The position numbers and the translations under genes are program-made. Below are positions 1 through 7,076 of a DNA stretch of 24,733 nucleotides, one piece after another. Under the pieces are notes generated by a model that worked only from the letters and a program-made list of their open reading frames with translations, made no database searches and was not told where the DNA came from. Every line of letters begins with the position of its first letter. Positions within the stretch are counted from its first letter, which is position 1. The stretch covers positions 3 to 24,735 of the forward strand of contig WRNI01000004.1 in NCBI GenBank assembly GCA_009776695.1, in the 5' to 3' direction. Origin of the DNA: Methanomassiliicoccaceae archaeon. Lineage in GTDB: Archaea > Thermoplasmatota > Thermoplasmata > Methanomassiliicoccales > Methanomethylophilaceae.

Positions 1-592
1 TTATGTTCTTTGCTTTTTTCGGCTTCATTTCGTTTTCACCTTCGGTGGGCTTCATTTATCGTTATTCCGTTATGGTTTCGGTTTCGGGTTTGGTTTTTGT
101 TTGTTATTTCCCCTGCGCAGCGCAGAGCGTTGCGTTGGGGATCGATCGTCAGTATTTTTCTGAAAATGCTGCCGTTGTTTTTCATGACGGCATTTTGTGA
201 ATGTGATGTCTGTAAGTTCGGTGTTCTGTTTTTGGGGGTTGATGATCTGTTTGAGGGGTATGATAAAAGTAAGTTCTCTGTGCGCAGACGGTTATAACAG
301 CGGACGCTGACAGATAACGCCGTTCCCGTACCGTTTGCTGTAAATGCGACTGCCGACCCGCTGCGTGATTTCACCAGATCTGTTTTCCCGCGGCCCATAT
401 CGCTCCCCCTTAACGGTGCCACGTTAATGGATTAACAATCCTCTACCAAATATAAAAACTGTAGTGTTTCTTTATGATATTCTTTAATCGCGTTAACTTT
501 ATGTGCGGATGCGCATAATTTTACGTATATGTGCGTATAATTTACAGATTTGTGCGCACGGTTTTAATAGCGTTCCCGCCATATTCGGGAAC
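1..592. other. Gene-poor left edge and upstream region of the PaaK-like gene
   Basis: I see no convincing gene here. The open frames on both strands have low-complexity compositions (runs of Phe/Val/Arg), no ribosome-binding site and no recognisable domain. The first 120 bases are T/G-rich and repetitive. The last part (about 500-560) contains two imperfect copies of a TGCG(C/T)ATAATTT-like element, at about 511-521 and 531-544. The second could serve as the TATA box for the gene starting at 593. Confidence 0.5.
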
Positions 593-2041
593 ATGGGCGC
601 TTGGGATATCGTTAAAATGGCCATCGTCCGCAGAAGGCTTTTGGCCAACCGTATACCTGACGATTCCGTTTATCCGCTTGAGACGTGGATAGCGATCAAA
701 GCGTCAATGACGGCGAAGAGCGAACGCGAGCTTAAGATGATCATCGGAAAGAAGGCGCACGATGATATCGTGCGCAGCGATATCAATGAATATCAGCTGT
801 TCCGTCTGAGGGAACAGATACGCTACGTTAAAGAGAATTCACCGTTCTACCGCGAGAGATTCAAAAATTTGAATGCTGATGATATCAGAACGCTTGATGA
901 TATCGGAAAAATTCCTTTCACATATCCTTCCGACCTTGCCGAGGCGCCGATGACGTTCATGGCCGTCTCGAGGACGAAGACGGCAAGAGAATTCACCACC
1001 ACCGGGACAACAGGAAAAAGAAAGTCCGTCGGTTACACGAATAATGACCTTATTTCAAAAGTTGATATAATCGCGTCGGCGCTGAAAGGCGTGGGGATGT
1101 CCGGTAACGACGTTCTGCATATCATGTTCCCCGCCGTTGATGCGTGGGACCCGAGCTTGATGCTTGCCGGTGCCTGCAGGGTTGCCGGATACGGATCGTC
1201 CGCGTGTTCGAGTTCCGATATAAAGGAGCAGGCGGACGTGATCATCAGCAGCGGTTCAACGCATATCATCGGACTGCCGTCGTTCATCTACAGAGTTACG
1301 ATGTTAATGAGTTCCGAGATCGATCTCCGTAAGCTTGGTATCAGGAAGATAATCTCAACGTCGGAGCCTTTATCGGAAAGTATGCGTGAGAAGTTACAGA
1401 ACGCGTGGGGATGCAGCGTGCTGGACGTATGGGGCATGACGGAATTCGGATTAGCGTGTGCGATAGAATGCGATGTGCGTGACGGCCTTCATACCGATGA
1501 GGCGAATCTTCTGTATGAGGTCGTTGACCCTGATACCGGGGAACGTGTGCCTGACGGCACGCAGGGGGAACTTGTGCTTACTTCGCTGACCGCGGAGGCG
1601 ACGCCCCTCATACGTTACCGTACGAGGGATATCGCCTCGATGATATCTCCGCCTTGCGGATGCGGTTCTGTCTTTAACAGAAAACTTATGAAACCGAGCG
1701 GGCGCATGGACATGCAGTTCAAGGTCGGGATGGGCTATAAGATATATCCGGTGATGTTCGATGAAGTTCTGTTCTCAAACGGTAACGTCATCGATTACCG
1801 GATGACGATAACGAAAGAAGGGTTCAGGGATGTCCTTACGTTCGAAGTTGAGTCTAAAGATAAGAGTGATGAGGTCCGTAAAAATATTGTTTCTTTGGTA
1901 TCGGACATCATGGAGATAAAGGACGGCATCAATGACGATCTTATCGATATTCCGAGAGTAACGTTCACAGATATCGGAGCGATGGAATATTCCGCCAAGG
2001 CAAAGAAGATCGTTGATGCGCGTGAGAGCTTTGATGTCTGA
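593..2041 (+). CDS. Phenylacetate-CoA ligase/F390-synthetase-type adenylate-forming enzyme
   Basis: Member of the ANL superfamily, PaaK branch (about 482 residues from the ATG at 593; PaaK proteins are usually 430-450). Such enzymes activate a carboxylate as its adenylate and often transfer it to CoA. Visible motifs are the nucleotide-binding loop FTTTGTTGKRK at about residue 134, the DVWGMTEFG adenine/active-site segment near residue 310, the LIRYRTRD hinge aspartate near residue 375, and a C-terminal SGRMDMQFKVG-type lid with the usual CGC stretch just before it. The substrate cannot be told. The frame stays open 30 codons further upstream, but ATG 593 is preferred because the upstream part is low complexity and ANL homology begins soon after it. 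It stands alone: divergent, repeat-rich DNA follows. Coenzyme F390 synthetase is a possible role only if the host makes F420. Confidence 0.8.
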   Translation: MGAWDIVKMAIVRRRLLANRIPDDSVYPLETWIAIKASMTAKSERELKMIIGKKAHDDIVRSDINEYQLFRLREQIRYVKENSPFYRERFKNLNADDIRTLDDIGKIPFTYPSDLAEAPMTFMAVSRTKTAREFTTTGTTGKRKSVGYTNNDLISKVDIIASALKGVGMSGNDVLHIMFPAVDAWDPSLMLAGACRVAGYGSSACSSSDIKEQADVIISSGSTHIIGLPSFIYRVTMLMSSEIDLRKLGIRKIISTSEPLSESMREKLQNAWGCSVLDVWGMTEFGLACAIECDVRDGLHTDEANLLYEVVDPDTGERVPDGTQGELVLTSLTAEATPLIRYRTRDIASMISPPCGCGSVFNRKLMKPSGRMDMQFKVGMGYKIYPVMFDEVLFSNGNVIDYRMTITKEGFRDVLTFEVESKDKSDEVRKNIVSLVSDIMEIKDGINDDLIDIPRVTFTDIGAMEYSAKAKKIVDARESFDV

Positions 2042-2061
2042 TGCATCATAGACCCTCTTGA

Positions 2062-2106
2062 TCGTTATCGGCTCGTTATCGTATCATTTATCGTATCGTT
2101 ACCGGC
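2062..2106. repeat. Degenerate 11-bp tandem repeat (TCGTTATCGnn)
   Basis: Four successive units of 11, 11, 12 and 11 bases, starting at 2062, 2073, 2084 and 2096, share the core TCGTTATCG or a one- to two-base variant. They begin 20 bases after the stop of the PaaK-like gene. The spacing matches that of the stronger array at 2154. Confidence 0.6.
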
Positions 2107-2153
2107 CATCACAGACCTTAATGGTGAAAAATACCGACTCTTCGGGAAACTGA

Positions 2154-2263
2154 GTGCCACCGGAGTGCCAATTGAGTGCCACCGGAGTGCCACCGGAGTG
2201 CCACCGGAGTGCCACCGGAGTGCCACCGGAGTGCCACCGGAGTGCCACCGGAGTGCCACCGAA
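2154..2263. repeat. 11-bp minisatellite, ten copies of GTGCCACCGGA
   Basis: Units begin at 2154, 2165, 2176, 2187, 2198, 2209, 2220, 2231, 2242 and 2253. All match GTGCCACCGGA except the second (GTGCCAATTGA) and the last, which ends in GAAA and runs into a poly-A tract. The period is about one DNA helical turn and not a multiple of three. Open frames across it exist on both strands only because the repeat lacks stop codons; I do not regard them as genes. Confidence 0.95.
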
Positions 2264-2448
2264 AAAAAAAACACGGCGACAAGAAACGGTCATTTCGATC
2301 TTGAGACCGGGATTAGTTATTTCAACGAACGGTCAATTATTTCAGATGCCGGATAGAAAAGACCCAGACTCTAATTTTTTACCGGCTCATTGGATCCGGA
2401 CAAAATCACTTTACGTTACCGAACAGCCGAGCGCAGGTTCGTTTGCGC

Positions 2449-2490
2449 GGACATTTACACGGACATTTACACGGACATTTACACGGACAT
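2449..2490. repeat. 12-bp tandem repeat (GGACATTTACAC), 3 full copies plus a partial
   Basis: Perfect units at 2449-2460, 2461-2472 and 2473-2484, followed by a partial GGACAT. This is the third short tandem array within 450 bases of the same gene-free stretch (2042-2592). The remaining sequence of that stretch holds nothing else I can recognise. Confidence 0.9.
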
Positions 2491-2525
2491 ATCAGAAAAA
2501 CGTATGTGAGCTGTCCTCATGATAA

Positions 2526-2557
2526 CGCATCGGACCGCCCGAAGGGCGGCCGATGCG
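2526..2557 (-). terminator. Strong GC-rich hairpin downstream of the radical SAM gene
   Basis: Arms 2526-2540 and 2544-2557 pair over 14 bp with one unpaired A and a GAA loop. It lies 36 bases beyond the stop of the minus-strand radical SAM gene. No long T-run follows on either strand, so termination is inferred from position and stem strength. It may instead mark the end of the repeat region. Confidence 0.45.
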
Positions 2558-2592
2558 CTTTCTGATGCGTTCTTCGATTAACACCTGGGTTT

Positions 2593-3963
2593 TCACTGAA
2601 TTGTGCTGTGACCGATGAACGCCTTCCTTCTGTACATCGTGTCGCCGTTCGACGCGGTACAGTTGAACAGACAGAACGGTATTAATTTACCGTCCGGGGT
2701 TACCGTATGGATGCAGCAGCGTTCCCATCTTTCCGTCTCGCCGGTCCACACGTCCTGGAAGGCCATCGCCGACACCGTCAGATAATGCGTCTGCGCCCTG
2801 CTGACGAACGACCTCCATGTTTTGTCCTCGGAACCAGAAGGTCCGTCCATCGTGTCCTCGATGAACCTCCATAATTTTGATACTTCGGTCCTTGTCTTGT
2901 CCGCGATGTCGTCGGTCTTCGTGGGCGGTCCCAGCGCCATCGTCGTCAGCGGGAATAACGAACCGTCGGGTAACACGACAGATAACGATTTCATGTCGCA
3001 GTGGACGTTCGAGCAGGACGTCGGCAGGAAATTATCGGCTTTGAGCATTCCCATCGTTTGCTCTTCAATAGCCTTGGCAAGATCGGGAAGCGTTACGCGA
3101 TCCTTATCTTCGGGTTCGTTGGGATATCTTCCGAAATAAGTTATCGGCTGGAAATGAACGCCTTTCACCGTCGGCACGTTGAGCGCCGCGAATTCTATTA
3201 TCCTGCCTACGTGATCAAGATTGATATTAGGCGATACCGTAACGACAAGCGTCACGCCCACACCTGCCTTTGAACAATTCTCGATCGCTTTTTTCTTCAC
3301 GTCGAACATCGGGCGTCCGCGCGTCTTCTGATATATTGCGTCGTCAACGCCGTCGAACTGGAAGTAAAATGAATCTATGCCCGCGTCAGCCAATGCCTTC
3401 AGGTATTCTTCGTCCTGTGATATGCGTAATGCGTTCGTGTTCACTTCGATGTGCTCTATTCCCATATCTTTGGCCATCTTTATTATTTCCGGAAGGTCGT
3501 CGCGTATCGTTGGTTCGCCGCCGCTTAACTGGACGACGCGCGGACTTTTTACGTGATCAACAACGGTCTGAAACATTTTTCTTATCTCATCCTTCGAAGG
3601 ATGATATCTGTAACCGCATCCGTTGGCGGATGCGAAACATATCGGGCAGTTGAGGTTGCACAGATTTGTTACTTCAACGACGTTCAGACAGGTATGCTGT
3701 TTATGCTCGGCGCAGAGACCGCAGTCCTGCGGGCAGTCCTTCATCTCTTTGACAGCATACTTCTCCGGAGGCTTCGGAACTGCCGCGAACTCGTACAGAT
3801 ATTTGTAGTGCTCCGCACCGGTCCATATCTGCGTCCTCCACGAACCGTGCTCCCTGCATTCCTTTACGATGTATACTTTATCATCATCAGCGACCTTTTC
3901 CGCTTTTATCGTCTTAAGGCAAACGGGACATAACGCAGACGTCTCTCCGAGCTTTTCCGTCAT
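2593..3963 (-). CDS. Radical SAM protein of the tetraether-synthase-like (COG1964) type
   Basis: 456-residue radical SAM enzyme. The SAM-cluster motif CNLNCPIC (Cys102, Cys106, Cys109) is followed by the SGGEPT SAM-binding segment. Extra cysteines suggest further metal sites: an N-terminal CPVC pair (Cys12/15), a CPQDCGLC group (Cys77/81/84) and C92, and a C-terminal cluster CC...FC...NC. This layout matches the COG1964 family that includes Tes, the enzyme joining two archaeol phytanyl chains into tetraether lipids (M. jannaschii MJ0619). The family also has uncharacterised paralogues, so the exact reaction is uncertain; the fold is not. The ATG at 3963 is the only start that keeps the N-terminal CPVC pair at a normal distance. 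It is transcribed alone, away from the island to its right. Confidence 0.75.
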   Translation of the reverse strand: MTEKLGETSALCPVCLKTIKAEKVADDDKVYIVKECREHGSWRTQIWTGAEHYKYLYEFAAVPKPPEKYAVKEMKDCPQDCGLCAEHKQHTCLNVVEVTNLCNLNCPICFASANGCGYRYHPSKDEIRKMFQTVVDHVKSPRVVQLSGGEPTIRDDLPEIIKMAKDMGIEHIEVNTNALRISQDEEYLKALADAGIDSFYFQFDGVDDAIYQKTRGRPMFDVKKKAIENCSKAGVGVTLVVTVSPNINLDHVGRIIEFAALNVPTVKGVHFQPITYFGRYPNEPEDKDRVTLPDLAKAIEEQTMGMLKADNFLPTSCSNVHCDMKSLSVVLPDGSLFPLTTMALGPPTKTDDIADKTRTEVSKLWRFIEDTMDGPSGSEDKTWRSFVSRAQTHYLTVSAMAFQDVWTGETERWERCCIHTVTPDGKLIPFCLFNCTASNGDTMYRRKAFIGHSTIQ

Positions 3964-4120
3964 GAACGGCAGATATTCTGAACGGTGATAAAACTATGCT
4001 TGATATGCATCCGTATCATCATAATTCGGTGTGTGCGGTGCTCCGATCGATCATATCATCTTTTCGAAGAAGGGCAATGATGTCGTTCCGTCCTGCCGGG
4101 CGCAGCATTTATCGCGGGCT

Positions 4121-4142
4121 TACTGCATCACATCATGCAGTA
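4121..4142. repeat. Perfect inverted repeat TACTGCAT-6-ATGCAGTA
   Basis: Eight-base arms 4121-4128 and 4135-4142 with a six-base spacer. A second inverted repeat, TGTGCA-6-TGCACA, lies at 4201-4218 with the same spacer length. Both sit just left of the accessory operon. They could be a regulator site, an attachment-like sequence or a transcript hairpin; the sequence does not decide. Confidence 0.6.
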
Positions 4143-4317
4143 CAATGAATATGCATTTTAAACTGATATCTTCCCGACATAAGTGAGCCACGGACGCATA
4201 TGTGCATCTCTCTGCACAAGGTATCCCGGACGGATCTCCTATTATCTTCAGACCCATTCCAGCAAACCGACAGAGCACTTTTTGGACGTGATCTTGAGTC
4301 ACAATCTGCAATGCGAC

Positions 4318-4366
4318 AGTAATAAATATAATAAACAGGGGCCACACTACAGGATTTATTGAGGGG
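4318..4366 (+). promoter_or_regulatory. TATA box and ribosome-binding site of the TIGR04255-HEPN operon
   Basis: A strong A/T block at 4320-4334 (AATAAATATAATAAA) is placed to start transcription near 4350-4356. GAGGGG at 4361-4366 is a good Shine-Dalgarno match, followed five bases later by ATA at 4372. This supports translation starting near 4372, not at the internal TTG 4477. Confidence 0.55.
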
Positions 4367-4371
4367 ATCGT

Positions 4372-5025
4372 ATAAACGGAAAATATACCAATCCGCCGCT
4401 TAGGGAGGCAACATTTGCTATACATTATTTATCTGAAGGCTTTGGCTCTGACGAGCGTAATAAATTTATAGATGTCTTGAAAAGCAACGGATTCTCTGAA
4501 AAAGAAAAATGGGAACACTGTGATCGATGCGGGCGGTTTGGAAATGAAGACGGATCTGTGCTCATAAGTATGATAATGCCAGAAGTACGAATTCACAGAC
4601 TTAATAATTATGACTGGGAACAGTTTAAAAAAGATATTTCTTTCTTTTCAGGAGAACTAACAAAAATAGTCGATCCGAATAAAATATCGAAAATAAGCAT
4701 GAGATATACAAACTTAATAAGAAAAACCGACGGAGATTTTAAAGAATACATCAATTTATTCCCAACAACCACGAGGGAGCTGGAAAAGATTCAATATAAA
4801 GGATTCAGGGTCGCGATAACATCAAATACAGACAATCCGGAAGGTACTTGTACGATTGACGTTGGAAATGTGGTTTCTAAAGACGAACCTTGCATGCTGA
4901 TAGAAATAGGCGTCCGTTCGAAGAATCAGGAAAACTTAGATGAATGGTGCGACAGCGCCCATAACAAAATCAAAGAAATGTTTGAAAGAGGTATAACAGA
5001 TGCAGTACGGGACAAAATTAGATAA
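4372..5025 (+). CDS. TIGR04255-like protein, first gene of an accessory operon, non-canonical or shifted start
   Basis: About 217 residues if read from ATA 4372. The N-terminus then reads GKYTNPPLREATFAI, which resembles the conserved NPPxxEA opening of TIGR04255 proteins. The C-terminus (AHNKIKEMFERGITDAVR) also fits that family, whose function is unknown. No ATG, GTG or TTG lies in frame between the stop at 4360 and this motif. The first ordinary start is TTG 4477, which would remove 35 residues including the motif. Options are an ATA start (good upstream GAGGGG), a one-base insertion in the A-run near 4379 joining it to TTG 4359, or a decayed start. Codon use is A/T-rich, unlike the flanks, which points to transfer. 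Its last 26 bases overlap the next gene. Confidence 0.6.
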   Translation: MNGKYTNPPLREATFAIHYLSEGFGSDERNKFIDVLKSNGFSEKEKWEHCDRCGRFGNEDGSVLISMIMPEVRIHRLNNYDWEQFKKDISFFSGELTKIVDPNKISKISMRYTNLIRKTDGDFKEYINLFPTTTRELEKIQYKGFRVAITSNTDNPEGTCTIDVGNVVSKDEPCMLIEIGVRSKNQENLDEWCDSAHNKIKEMFERGITDAVRDKIR

Positions 5026-5371
5026 TCGCGTTACATTCGAGCCGGTTTCAATAACGAGAGATGTTTACAGCATCATTTCAGAACTTGAGGACAATAATAT
5101 TACTGTTTCGACCTCAAAAGAATTATGGGAATATCTCAATAATAACCGACACGTTTCAGGACACCTGCACGAAATTCAATATTTTGTTGAAAAAAAGATA
5201 AAGAACGCAAAAACAACAGTGGAACTGTCCGATGATCCTACTGATGTTTACATCCGGTTCATAATCAGGTCTGATAGATACGCGGATGAATTCATTGATA
5301 TCGTTGATGATATTTCTCAAAAAATGTGTTTCTCCGATATTCTGATAACCTCGGATTTTAAAAAGGCATGA
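5000..5371 (+). CDS. Unknown 123-residue protein, middle gene of the TIGR04255-HEPN operon
   Basis: I do not recognise the family. The protein is acidic, with no membrane segment, signal peptide or cysteine motif. It looks like a small alpha/beta protein (alternating hydrophobic strands near residues 75-90 and 110-118). ATG 5000 has GAGGT just upstream and overlaps the end of the preceding gene by 26 bases. Its own stop overlaps the ATG of the HEPN-like gene (ATGA). Such tight overlaps indicate translational coupling and a joint function with both neighbours, perhaps as an antitoxin or adaptor. That role is inferred from position only. Confidence 0.65.
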   Translation: MQYGTKLDNRVTFEPVSITRDVYSIISELEDNNITVSTSKELWEYLNNNRHVSGHLHEIQYFVEKKIKNAKTTVELSDDPTDVYIRFIIRSDRYADEFIDIVDDISQKMCFSDILITSDFKKA

Positions 5372-5763
5372 CCATGGATTCTAACAATTTTAATTGGGTC
5401 GAATTCTATCATTTCGCTAATAGTCTTGATGGATGGTGTACGGTTCCCAAGGAAGTGATCTATCGTGTTGCTGTCAGCAGATATTATTATGCGGCATATA
5501 AATGTTTAATGAAATATGCAATGAAGAGGTGCCAGTACGTGCCAAAGAAAAACTCAGAAGATCACGGCGATCTGACATACCACCTGTCGTCTTACGGCGA
5601 TCGCGACCCGGAACGTTTGAATGCGTCCGACAGGCTCAGGAGATTAAGAGAATACAGAAAACAATGCGATTACGAAGATGACGTTCAAAATATAGATGCT
5701 GTTTTTGAAGCGTCTAAAAAAAATTCCGAAAAAATACTCAAATTCACAGGAGATGTGAATTAA
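5368..5763 (+). CDS. HEPN-like domain protein, third gene of the accessory operon
   Basis: 131 residues. Two features of HEPN-fold proteins are visible: VAVSRYYYAAYKC in the first helical pair (about residues 34-46) and LREYRKQCDYEDD near residue 95, resembling the usual R-x-x-x-DY segment. HEPN proteins are commonly ribonucleases in toxin-antitoxin, CRISPR or abortive-infection systems. A canonical RxxxxH pair is not obvious, so catalytic activity is uncertain. The start is ATG 5368 (overlapping the previous stop) or ATG 5374. Being last in a coupled A/T-rich operon fits an effector. It runs head-on towards the remnant of a toxin gene on the other strand. Confidence 0.65.
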   Translation: MTMDSNNFNWVEFYHFANSLDGWCTVPKEVIYRVAVSRYYYAAYKCLMKYAMKRCQYVPKKNSEDHGDLTYHLSSYGDRDPERLNASDRLRRLREYRKQCDYEDDVQNIDAVFEASKKNSEKILKFTGDVN

Positions 5764-5819
5764 CGCCTGTGCATTGAAAATTGAACAGCGGCGTTTGCGG
5801 AACACCTGACATTCGCTGC

Positions 5820-5929
5820 TCTCTTCGTCGTCCGAAATGATGATGACCGGTCTCACCTTGGATGACCCGTCCTCGTGCCATACTCTGGCAGACCAGATGC
5901 TCCATTGCTCTTTCAAGCAGATCAGTCAT
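5820..5929 (-). pseudogene. Truncated, frameshifted MazF/PemK-like toxin gene
   Basis: Homologous to the start of the intact toxin at 10351-10698: QWSIWSARV...DG...RPVII aligns with EWSVWTARV...DG...RPVIV. The ATG at 5929 overlaps the antitoxin stop by eight bases exactly as in the intact pair. However, one extra base before the first tryptophan codon puts that ATG out of frame, and only a TTG at 5916 restores it. Similarity ends after about 32 codons near 5820, where the sequence runs into the end of the HEPN operon. The conserved middle and C-terminus are missing, so no functional toxin can be made. Confidence 0.75.
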
Positions 5930-6464
5930 CCCAGTCTTTCGGAAATATCGTTCTTCCCTCAGGATCGCGCGGACCCGCCTGCTTAATATTTTTCAAAGCT
6001 TTCGCCGCATCGAACTCATCGAGCACATGATGCTTGCTGTAATGGTCCCGTATCAGTTCCAGAGGGATAGTATTGTTGCGCCCCTTGACATGGACCTGCT
6101 CCCACGGGCTGCCGTCGGTATGCGTTCTGTCAACGAGAGTCCCGGTAGCGAACCTTCCCAGATTTCGGGATATGTCTATCAGAAGTCTTACCTGCTCCGC
6201 GGTGAAAACATCGCTTGAATATTCGCCGGAGACCTTCCTTATCTGGTTCCTTCCGTGACCCTTGAACGTATTGTAAACGCTTGGTATGACCGGGCCGTAA
6301 TCCCATGCCTCAATGTCCTCGGAGAACAGCGGTCCGCCTAATTTGACCGTGCTCCATGCCTGAGCTTCGTACACAAACTTCTCAAGACGCAGATATGTCA
6401 TCGGATCGGGTGTGTCCCTGAAAAGGTCTATGAAAAAGTTTGCCACGTCGACCGCTGTTGCCAT
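5922..6464 (-). CDS. Panacea-domain (DUF4065) antitoxin, orphaned
   Basis: 180 residues covering a Panacea/SocA-like domain: VANFFID at the N-terminus, LEKFVYEAQAW helix, EAWDYGPVIPSVYNTF signature (about residues 52-67) and GSPWEQV near residue 118. Panacea proteins neutralise a wide range of toxins encoded next to them. This copy is clearly related (by eye about half the residues identical) to the protein at 9813-10358, end to end. Its toxin partner downstream is broken, so it is now an antitoxin without a cognate active toxin; it might still protect against the paralogous toxin. A TATA-like stretch (about 6490-6505) lies upstream on this strand. Confidence 0.85.
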   Translation of the reverse strand: MATAVDVANFFIDLFRDTPDPMTYLRLEKFVYEAQAWSTVKLGGPLFSEDIEAWDYGPVIPSVYNTFKGHGRNQIRKVSGEYSSDVFTAEQVRLLIDISRNLGRFATGTLVDRTHTDGSPWEQVHVKGRNNTIPLELIRDHYSKHHVLDEFDAAKALKNIKQAGPRDPEGRTIFPKDWDD

Positions 6465-6621
6465 ATTAATTGCGGTTAGTATGAACGTAAACTTTAATTT
6501 TACTGTCTTCCGCGCATGGTGCCCCGGCAGCGTATCTCTGCGGCATGACCATGCTTTCTGATCAGAACAAGGAATTAAAAGGAAAGGTAAAAGGTTTTGT
6601 TGTTCCTGAGACGAGATCCGC

Positions 6622-7071
6622 TTACGCCCTCTTCTGTGAGAAGAGCATCTCTGCTACCGCGAGCGTCTTGGCGGCGAGGTATTCCTCTATCCAAGATTCT
6701 CCGGATGCCGGGTCGACAAGGCTCGGGGCGCTTCTCGTGGCGCCCATGTAGGAAAGGTTCGTGTGACCCTTTCTTATCTTCGCGCCCGTCTTGACGTATT
6801 TCCACTCGGTGTCTGCGGTGTCCATGACGATGTCCTGGAGCTTCATCTTGTGCGCATACCCGGAGTTGATCCTTATCTTGCCGCCCTCCGCGGAGTAGTC
6901 CGCGTAAACGACAACATCGCCGAGCGTCTTCTTCGCGATGCACTTGGACCCGTTGGTGATCTTGTCCTTGGCCGCCTCTGCGGCCTCGATGACCTTCTTT
7001 ATGTCGTCGACCTTAAGGCCTCTGCTCTCGATGGTCTTCGCAACCTCATCAGATATTAAGTATTCTGCCAT
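6622..7071 (-). CDS. Conserved-looking 149-residue protein paired with the UroD-fold methyltransferase
   Basis: Not recognised with certainty. The protein has an N-terminal helical segment (about residues 5-40), then a beta-rich part with a single cysteine (NGSKCIAKKTLGDVVVYADYS), and a helical tail ending in a lysine/arginine-rich stretch. There are no membrane segments. Its ATG follows the methyltransferase stop by five bases, with the stop codon itself forming part of a GGTGA ribosome-binding site, so the two are surely co-translated. The spacing suggests an accessory subunit or a small partner of the methyltransferase. It lacks the DxHxxG cobalamin motif, so it is not a corrinoid protein. 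Confidence 0.75.
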   Translation of the reverse strand: MAEYLISDEVAKTIESRGLKVDDIKKVIEAAEAAKDKITNGSKCIAKKTLGDVVVYADYSAEGGKIRINSGYAHKMKLQDIVMDTADTEWKYVKTGAKIRKGHTNLSYMGATRSAPSLVDPASGESWIEEYLAAKTLAVAEMLFSQKRA

Positions 7072-7076
7072 TTAAA

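Larger units (their letters stand above)
3964..4371. other. Gene-free left boundary of the A/T-rich island
   Basis: About 400 bases with no credible gene. The 101-codon minus-strand frame across it has no domain and no ribosome-binding site, and it is antisense to the promoter and start of the next gene. The stretch holds two inverted repeats (4121-4142 and 4201-4218), and base composition shifts from G/C-rich to A/T-rich along it. Confidence 0.6.

Noticed and set aside
36..422. 128-codon minus-strand frame at the left edge
   Set aside because: Low-complexity Arg/Asn-rich translation, no start signal, no recognisable domain; likely chance.
2154..2263. CRISPR array
   Set aside because: Units are contiguous 11-mers with no spacers, and there are no cas genes in the window.
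2154..2522. Open frames across the 11-bp and 12-bp arrays (ECHRSATGVPP and RTFT repeats)
   Set aside because: The frames exist because the repeat units contain no stops in any frame; no ribosome-binding site or non-repeat domain.
4120..4425. 101-codon minus-strand frame
   Set aside because: Antisense to the promoter and N-terminal motif of the TIGR04255-like gene; no domain.
6575..6943. 122-codon minus-strand frame inside the 149-residue gene
   Set aside because: Shadow frame rich in Arg/His, typical of out-of-frame G/C-rich coding DNA.
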